Below, piece after piece: positions 56,695 through 64,000 of a stretch of DNA of 64,000 bases. Location: contig PJRA01000428.1 of NCBI GenBank assembly GCA_016987375.1, positions 68,036-132,035 of the forward strand. The letters run 5' to 3'. The stretch comes from Brachionus koreanus (lineage: Eukaryota; Rotifera; Eurotatoria; Ploima; Brachionidae). The notes beneath the pieces were generated by a model. It saw only the letters and a program-made list of their open reading frames with translations, searched no databases and had not been told where the DNA came from. The position numbers and the translations under genes are program-made. Positions within the stretch are counted from its first letter, which is position 1. The number at the start of each line of letters is the position of its first letter.

Positions 56695-58884
56695 TTAACA
56701 AGCTTCTTTGAATCGTTGATAAATGCTGTGTACATAAGTGAACACACATTTCCAGTCTGGTGAGTCTCCCATTACAATCATATCATCAACATCCAACAGA
56801 GGTACTATCCCAGCTTTATTTCTTAAAAAATAGTGAAAATTAATTAAACTTTCGAGAAAAAATTAAAATTTTTTCTTACTCAGCTGTTTTAAAAGCTAAA
56901 TCAAAATTGTATCTGGGATTTTCTGCGTTTAAAGTAGTATAATCAAATTCATTTGGCATAAAGTGATGTAACAACGCACAAAAAGCTAAACCATCTGACC
57001 ATGAAGATGAAAAATTACTTATAGATACGTTTGGATATTCTTCGGTCATTTTGCGACACCATCGAATCAGGGCTTCTCTTGCATTGGTAGCACTCCGAGT
57101 TACTCTAATTTTTTAGAAAAGAATTTTGAAAAAAAATTGTAATTTGGTAAATTTGGCAAATTAATTTTACAAAAAAATTTTTTTTTTTTTAATTTTTAAT
57201 TACATTCTAAAATTAATCTAATTTGGCTCGGAAAAATATCTAGTTCTACTACGTGGTAACTTGAATTTTATTTCTTTTCTTATCTATTATCTATATTTTT
57301 TTAATAGAATATATCTAAATACCTTTTTACTACTCCACTATTCGAATATCCAGAAGAATAAGATGAATTTTTGATATATGAACCAACACTTTTACTTGGA
57401 GTCTTAATTAAGCCACCGGTAAAACTATTGTTCATTTTTGAGACATTATTCATACAAAAGTTAGATTCTTGACTATTTCCTATGTCCAAACTTTGTGCTC
57501 TTTCTCGAATTTTGGATGGTACCATGCAGGACGAACTGTCTATACTTTCCTTGGTAGTTTCGATTTTGGGTTCAGGTTGTTTTAATGTTAATGAGGAGAA
57601 AGAGGATAACGGAGAGCAGGATGGTGAAGAAGAAGAACAAGAAGAAGATCTAATGGTTGATTTAGTTTCTATTTTTATTTCAGATACCATAACTGATTCA
57701 TTCTTTGGTCCTTTTCTTAAAATTGATTTCAACTTCTTTTCTTGTTTTTCATCTATTTTAGATTTTGATAGAGCTATATTTTGGTCAGCTTCATTAATTA
57801 TGTCTTCTAATTTCCTGTAGTTAGGAGTATTTATCTCCATTTGCTTTTGATATAAATGAACAAATTTCGATGACTTTGAAAAAGGACTATTTTGAGTTGT
57901 TAAATGAGTGGATGCACTTGAGCAGAGAGAAGGTGACGGTAAAGATGATTGAAGGTTTGTTTCATTAAAGCATTTGCTTTCCTCCAATTTTTTGATACGA
58001 TCTGCTACTTTAGTAGATTTGTAGGCTATTTTTTTATCTACTAACCTTGGAGTATTTTCGCAAGATGAATTTGAGGAATTATTGAAAACTGAAGACTCCG
58101 ATGCTGTGGAACTTGACGATGAAGTAAGAGAATTGAGTATGTCGGGTATTGTAGCATCAATCTTGCCTTGTTCAATGTTTGGATTCTCTTCTGATAAATT
58201 AATATTAGGAATTTTTGATAAATCGGCCAAGTTAACATGAGCTTTATAAGAATAATTCTTAAAAAGGGATTTAGGCTGAGGTGTATTAAAATTGTGTGCC
58301 AAATTTTCAAAACAGGCTTTGGCTTGTTTAACACTCATCGGAATATTTAATTCTTTACTAATTTCTTCGGATTTGTTGATTACTATATTAGCAGAGTTTA
58401 GACGATCGCGAGGCTTTGCATCTTCGCTTGAACAGCCAGTTGTCCGATTTACCGAAAACGATTTCTTTATAGGTGTAGACTTAATCTTGTTCTCATCAAA
58501 CTTATTGCCAGAATAGTTATCTCTGTGACGTAAAATTGATTTTATCGGTGTTTGATTAACTTTATTCTGAATTGAGTTTTCTTTGTCGAGTTCATTTTCA
58601 ACTGGAATTAAAATAGAGTTTTTTATCCGCGAGGCTTGTATAGAACAGAACGGTTTAAAATTTTTTCTATGTGTATTTGTTTGTGGAGTAGAAAATTTTT
58701 GATTACTGAGATTCGACTCGAAAAGTGCTCTAGTTTTAGCCACAACGCCTGTTAAACCACGGGTTTCTTCAGTCGAAATGAGGCATGATGATACATTTTT
58801 TTGAACCGATTGGTCAGAATAAGTGTTAAGACTTGCTTTAAATGGAAATGAAGTTGAAACTGGATTGTTAATTTCGTATTTCAT
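56695..58884 (-). CDS. Smoothelin-like protein with C-terminal calponin homology domain
   Basis: Exons 58884-57323, 57104-56880 and 56821-56695 join in frame to 637 residues. Exon 1 encodes a long Ser/Thr/Lys-rich, probably disordered region with repeated short motifs (TPIKSILRHR, TPIKKSFS, KLKSILRKG) and two similar pieces, VVAKTRALFES and VKQAKACFEN. Exons 2 and 3 encode a single type-2 CH domain at about residues 525-637: EALIRWCRRMTEEYPNV, then NFSSSWSDGLAFCALLHHFM, LLDVDDMIVM and PDWKCVFTYVHSIYQRF. This pattern (FDY, LLDxxDM, PDWKCVxTYV) is nearest to the smoothelin/smoothelin-like group; cytospins are the next candidates. Smoothelins associate with actin and smooth muscle. Here a cytoskeletal role is inferred from the family alone. 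Confidence 0.88.
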
Positions 58885-61800
58885 TCTGGTGACTTTAAAT
58901 TGGAATGAAACAAGAAAAAAACTTTGATTGATTTATTTATTTTTGTTTACTCAAAGCGATAGAAATAATTCTAAAATTTTGCAACAATTTAGATTGAAAA
59001 AAGCCAGAGTGAATAGCAAATATTTATTTATTAAATTTTTATTGCAAACCATTAATAACAAAAAGAGAAAAAATAACAACTTGAAGCAATCGCGGGTTTC
59101 GTCGCGTATAAAACGAAGCGAAAATTTATGAATGAACTAACGAGTTTTTAGTTGTTATTAATTGCAATTAAATTTCTCAAAATTAATTAAAAATGAGTCC
59201 GTATTAGATGAACAAAAGGATTTGTAAATGCTCTAGATTCTACTAAATAAAAAAAATTTGCTTAGCTTTAGAAAGATAATCCATTCGCAAATATCCAATA
59301 TTTGCTTATGATCAATTGATTGATTTAAAATTTTTTCTCGAGTAGTATACGGGATTAGATATTTGAATTTTTAATTATTTTAATACTAATCTTGTCTTTA
59401 AATATTAGAAATAAAAAATATTATGTAAATAATCTGTTTATTTTTAGAATAAATTTGCATCGATATTTTTGAAAAACTTAATTTCCAAATTTAAGTCGAA
59501 TATTGAATTTTTTTAAAAAAATTAAATATTAAAATTAAAAAAATTTTCATCAGTAATCTTATATTCATTTGTCCAAATTACTATTCTATATTTATCAATT
59601 TGAAAAACATTCCAAGCTTTGACTAGAACTTTTCTGATTTAATAAAAATATTTTAACATGAATAAATATAAAAAACTCGTTTAAATAAGCATAATTTGTA
59701 CAATTTTTATCAAAATATAAAGAGCCTTGCGTTTCATCAAGCATTTTACTATGTTTCTTGTTGAAAAATTCTAATAATTCTTATCAGATGATATTTGTTT
59801 TTATTTAAATAAAAATAAATCGAGTCATCATAGATTAGAGTTAATTTTGCACTTAAATTTCTTGGATTTTAATAAATAGTTATAGATTAATATTTAGCCA
59901 TATTGTATTTGTCAAATTTGATTTGACACATTGTCTTAAGTTTTATCACAAACAAATATTTGGACATTAGAATCAAAAATAATAAATTTTAGCAAAAGTC
60001 TATTAGTAATCAAACGACTCAGTAAAAAAGAAAGAATCTTGGCATTCACTTTTAAAAAATTATTAAATAATTGATTCATTAAATAATTTCCATTTGGGAA
60101 TGCAAATTATCTTGTAATCCTAACCAACTGGCTTCGTCTCTCATTTTGAGAAATAATTTTAATGAGTGCATTTTATAAATTTAAATTCATTAATGAAATT
60201 AAAATTGTAATTTATAATCTCATTTTATGCAAACTTTATCACTTCTAGTAATAATATTAATTTAAGAATTGCTTACTATTTATTTAAGAATCTGTGTAAG
60301 CGTGACTGGTTAGTCAAGTAAACCAAGCATTAAACATCTATTAATTTATCTCTTCGTGTGCCTACAGAAAAAGCTTTTGACTAAATTATTAATAATTCAC
60401 ATGACTAGATGTTTTTGACTTATTTGAAAACAGATGAGACAAACTTTTAACCTAATAAAACTTTAATTTATTTCTTGACTCTATACCAAAATTAAATTCT
60501 GATAAAATGAATTCATTCTTTAAAAATTAAAAAATAAAATAAAATTGATTTGAGACTTTTAAAATTAGTAAGAAATCACAAACAAAAACTTTGTATTATT
60601 ACAAGAAAAAAATATCGATAAATTTTAAAATTGAATTTTTCTCTTTTAAAAAGCATACCATAATGAAATTTACTATTTTGATGTATATAAAAAAATCTAA
60701 ATCTAAATTATTTTAGAACTCTATTTATTCTAAAAATTACAAATATTTGTAGAATTTTTGTGAAATATTTTGCAAAAATTGTGCTCAATAATTGAAAATG
60801 ATAAATTGCTTTTTATAGGTCTAGTCAAAATGGTCGTCTTGTTAAATAATACCGGAATAAAATTGGCTTCGTATCAAATAATCTCTTGATATTATTGATG
60901 GTAAACTATAATCAAATAATTTATTTACTCGGCTTTGTCGAGTAAAAAAAAAAAATATTTTTTACTAATTCTTGACGTTATTTTCATTAATACCATGACT
61001 TAGCGTTTACTTTTTGATTTTTATTTATTTTTCAAAAATAAGATCAACACCCATATTATTATTTATATGAGATTAATTAATAGACATAGGATCAATTGAG
61101 TGACTGAGCAAAATTCAAATAAATAAAGCTGTATTTTTTTGTTTTTGACCAGCTATTTGACAATTTATTTTTCAATGCTTTACTCTAAATTGTCCCTACT
61201 TCAAAAATGAATTCATTTTCGAATTCTCCTAGTTTTAAAATTCAAAAAGTTTGACTAGAATACAAAATTAAAATTTAATTATTCATATTTGTTTAAAAAA
61301 AAAAAACTCCTAAATCTGTTTAAAATAAATTTGAATATATCCAGATGTCAGTTTTTCTATGAAATAAAAAAAACTTATTTATACATCAATTATAATTAAC
61401 TGATGTAAGTTAAACTAGGCCGAAACAATCTTGTATTTTTTTACGCTTTCTCAGTATCAAATCATCATTATTTTACTAGTAAAATGCTTTTGAGTTAATC
61501 TTCCTGAACTTAATTTAGGATAACGAAAAGCTATGACCATGAAGAATAGCTTTAAACTAGATAAATCAAACCGTATTTCTGATATTGAGAGAATGCTTCA
61601 GGACAATTTTTAAAATTAAATGAGTTTCTAAAACAAAATTTTAAAAAATAAGAAAATTTCAAAAGAATTTTGAATAAAAAATGAATTATTAAGGGGAATA
61701 AATGTTGAATTTAAATGATAACATTCACATTTTATAACAAAACAAACAAATAATGTTAATTTAGGTCAAAAAATTCATATAAAAAAAATTTGTGGCAATA

Positions 61801-61971
61801 AATTTTTTAGGTCAGTTCATAAAAAAGCATATAAATTAAGATTTAAGTTGTAAAGTAAATATAGCTTAAAATATTTCTTTAGAATTTCAAATGTTCAAAG
61901 AATCAATCTCAATTTAAGTTCAAAAATATAAATTATACTAAAAGTCTTATGAAAAGGTTTACGCGAAGCAA
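58885..61971. other. 3 kb noncoding region upstream of the smoothelin-like gene
   Basis: AT-rich throughout, this stretch begins with the smoothelin-like promoter side. A compact GC-richer patch with TATAAAA lies at about 59090-59125. It resembles a core promoter, but no gene downstream of it was found on the plus strand. No exon or named repeat was seen in the rest. Confidence 0.45.
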
Positions 61972-62307
61972 AACTACTTCACTATCTAAAGTTAATAGAA
62001 CCGATCTTAAAATATGATATGAATACTTGAAAACCTAAAGACAAAAAATTTTTTGACCACACCCCCTCAAAGACACAAACAATAAGCAAAAAAGTTGCTT
62101 GTCTTAAAGAAAAAATTTCAATTTTCAATTAGACAAAACTTAATCCTTCAGAATCTACATAAAAAAATAGGGTCTAAACCAAAAAAACAAAAAAGTTTGG
62201 TCAAACAAATACCACCGGAAAAAACTTTTTATTTTGAGTTTTCAAGTATGCAGATTAATATTTTAAGATCGGCTCTATAAAATAAAATTTAGATAGTGCG
62301 GTAGTCT
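61972..62307. repeat. Foldback/MITE-like element with about 80 bp inverted arms
   Basis: The left arm (about 61972-62055) and right arm (about 62215-62307) are imperfect reverse complements sharing ACTATCTAAA, ATAGAxCCGATCTTAAAATA and ATACTTGAAAAC. The right arm carries an extra T-rich insert of some 5-6 bases. The centre contains a CACACCCCCTC patch, GC-rich for this region. The short frame at 62095-62280 lies inside and is not a gene. Confidence 0.75.
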
Positions 62308-62954
62308 TAGATTTTTAACTAGATCAAAATTTTCTCATCATCGATTAATTAGTAAATAAAATATTTTTGTACGCAAATTTCTATATGAATATTTTTTTTA
62401 TTGTATTAAAAATACTTATGTTCGCATGCGGATTTAGGTTTTAGACCATACTGAACTTTCCAAGACTCACAGATCTCTCATTTTTATTCAAAAATAAATA
62501 AAACGTCAACTTTATTTATTTTTTAAGTATATTTTCTAGATTAGTTAAAGACTAATTATTTTTTGAACAATTGATTTGAAAAAATTCAAAAAAATTTTCT
62601 AAATTTAGGACTTAAACTTAAATTTTGAAAATAAGTCTTTGTTAAAATACAATAGCTGAGTAAATTTTTTTTAATTAAATAAAAAGAATGAAAAATAAAA
62701 ACATATATTTTAAATTCAAAATTAATTTAATATTTTCAATTGATCCATTGTTTGAAAATAAATTTTTAGTGATATACTCATGATTTGGCAGATTTCGATA
62801 TTCACCGTCACATTGCTCGAAATTTGTAAAATAATCCTCTAGATGAATAAATTTTTCAGACGTATAATTACATGAGATAAGAAGTGGGTCTATTTTCGAA
62901 ATTATGAAAACAAAAATCAATGGTTGGACACATCTTAGCCAGCTCTTGAAAAAA

Positions 62955-63112
62955 ATGCACTTTGCTAAAAAGGTGATCTTGTGTGCCGGGTGGAATTTTC
63001 AAGGGGTATTACACTTTGAGCCTGTTCCAGAGGGCGTGCTATAAATTCAGAATTTTATACTGAACATTTAGAGCAAAATGATGATTCCCTACAGAAAAAT
63101 ATTCTTCTTTGA
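62955..63112 (+). mobile_element. Mariner transposase relic
   Basis: From 62955 one frame reads FAKKVILCAGWNFQGVLHFE and then PVPEG. After a 1-nt frame change near 63033 it continues AINSEFYTEHLEQNDDSLQ. This follows the mariner segment K-V-x-L-C-x-W-W-x-x-x-G-V-x-x-x-E and its following helix, between the first and second catalytic Asp. Only about 160 bp survive, and the piece is frameshifted. It is a different group and orientation from the DD37D copy at 45.5 kb. Confidence 0.65.
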
Positions 63113-63471
63113 TCCGTTGTCTTGAAGAAAAAAAAAACAATGACAGAATTTGACTTTCGTGAAATTTGTAAATTTAAAAAAACGCAAAACTTTTTAATTT
63201 ACCCTAATAAAAATAACAAATCGATCATATAAAATTAATTTAAGATTATCATAATTGAAGATTTACTTAAAATTTAATAAAATATAATAAGCAATAAATC
63301 CTTAGCTTTAAAATCACATATTTACTAAAATTAAATTCAAAACAATCAACAAACCAACCTTTTATTAATAATTAAATTAATTAAGCGTATTTTTTTTTTA
63401 ATTTAATTTTTCTGTTTTCGGATTAAAATCATTTGAAAATTTAAAAATGTACATATTTCTATTAAAAATCT
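63113..63471. other. Spacer before the CCDC113 3' end
   Basis: About 360 bp of AT-rich sequence separates the mariner relic from the CCDC113 stop codon and should include the CCDC113 3' UTR. Nothing else was seen. Confidence 0.5.
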
Positions 63472-64000
63472 TCAATATGCCGAGCCACTTAATGTATTGT
63501 TAAATTGTTTTCTTCCAAAACTTGAATTTTCATTAATATTAGATCTAATTTGTTGCCACGATTGCTTATTGATTTTAAGAGCCATCTAATTGAGAAAAAA
63601 AATTTCTAACTAATTTATACCCTAAAAGTAAGATTTTTACCTCTGCTATTTCAACCTTTCTTTCCCAAACTTTTAATTCTTTTTGTAAATTGTAAAGATA
63701 ATCTTCGGCGTTTACATAGTCACTCACTTCTGGCACTTTATAATTTTCTAATTGACCTCTAAGTTTTTTATTTTTACTCTCTTCTTTAAAATGCTCTTTT
63801 TCAACAGTATTTGTCTCAGTTTCTATATTCTTCAAGAGTTTTTCACGCGATTTAATATCATTTACTAAAGAATCATATTCTTTTAGACATAGACCAAGTT
63901 GCTTCTAAAAAAACTCAATATTAAACAATCTTGAATGTGTTTAAATAAGTTAACCTTTTTGAAATTTAGAGCCTGAGTAACAACTCCGACCATTTTTTTT
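63472..64000 (-). CDS. CCDC113: CCDC113 (CFAP263), C-terminal part, cut by the window edge
   Basis: CCDC113 is a coiled-coil protein of motile cilia and centriolar satellites. Three exons are visible: the edge to 63955, 63904-63641 and 63585-63472, joined in phase 0. The C-terminal signature is clear: NKKLRGQLENYKVPEVSDYV followed by LKVWERKVEIAEMALKINKQ, close to the human KVEIAEMSLK region. The preceding exon (VTQALNFKK, then CLKEYDSLVNDIKSREKLL) is predicted coiled coil, matching the human order. The start lies to the right of the window. The tail after the conserved block (SSFGRKQFNNTLSGSAY) is short and not recognised. Ciliary function is family knowledge, not read from this sequence. 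Confidence 0.88.

Noticed and set aside
62095..62280. 61-residue frame at 62.1 kb
   Set aside because: It lies wholly inside a foldback element and is Lys/Gln-rich low complexity.
62675..62920. 81-residue minus-strand frame with two Cys and a hydrophobic C terminus
   Set aside because: It has no ATG in frame at its start and no recognised family, and no clear upstream exon was found. It could be an exon of an unknown gene but is not supported enough to call.
1..64000. CRISPR arrays, prokaryotic operons or viral genes
   Set aside because: No regularly spaced direct repeats were seen, and the window is intron-rich animal DNA throughout.

Overview
The window is animal nuclear DNA, very AT-rich, with genes cut into many short exons by introns of mostly about 45-60 bp with GT..AG ends. 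Spliced reading frames give clear animal orthologues (DMXL, V-ATPase d, PATL1, MNT, RPL32, FoxQ2, TYW5, WDR43, TRPA1, codanin-1, beta-1,4-galactosyltransferase, a smoothelin-type protein, CCDC113). The AT content, tiny introns, compact layout and mix of bilaterian families suggest a small invertebrate. A monogonont rotifer (Brachionus-like) is my best guess, but this is inference and not shown by the sequence. Two runs of N mark assembly gaps.

Layout. 1-5.4 kb: the 5' third of a DmX-like/rabconnectin-3 alpha gene (minus) head to head with the V-ATPase V0 subunit d gene (plus). 5.8-15.5 kb: PATL1 (minus), whose 5 kb intron contains a complete MNT bHLH gene on the other strand. 15.5-23.2 kb: sparse DNA with RPL32. 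23.2-24.7 kb: a FoxQ2-type forkhead gene in a gene-poor zone. 26.0-30.2 kb: TYW5 (minus) head to head with WDR43 (plus). 31.5-38.7 kb: a kelch plus cytochrome b561-like membrane protein gene (minus), whose last intron appears to hold the whole TRPA1 gene (plus). 38.7-43.2 kb: repeats, an assembly gap and an intronless CNOT2-like gene. 43.2-50.4 kb: codanin-1, 19 exons, with a dead mariner-type transposase, a perfect hairpin and a MITE-like element in its introns, and one 1-nt frameshift. 51.3-52.4 kb: a beta-1,4-galactosyltransferase. 52.4-56.7 kb: mostly empty, with a LINE fragment. 56.7-58.9 kb: a smoothelin-like CH-domain gene. 58.9-63.4 kb: noncoding, with a foldback element and a mariner relic. 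63.5-64.0 kb: the 3' end of CCDC113.

Themes. Two host/guest pairs share a design, with a complete gene nested antisense in one large intron of a gene that otherwise has tiny introns. One divergent pair joins a V-ATPase subunit to a V-ATPase assembly factor. PATL1 and the CNOT2-like gene both belong to mRNA decay. Exon coordinates were worked out by hand from splice signals, reading-frame phase and remembered family sequences. Each full model closes in frame except codanin-1, which misses one base.
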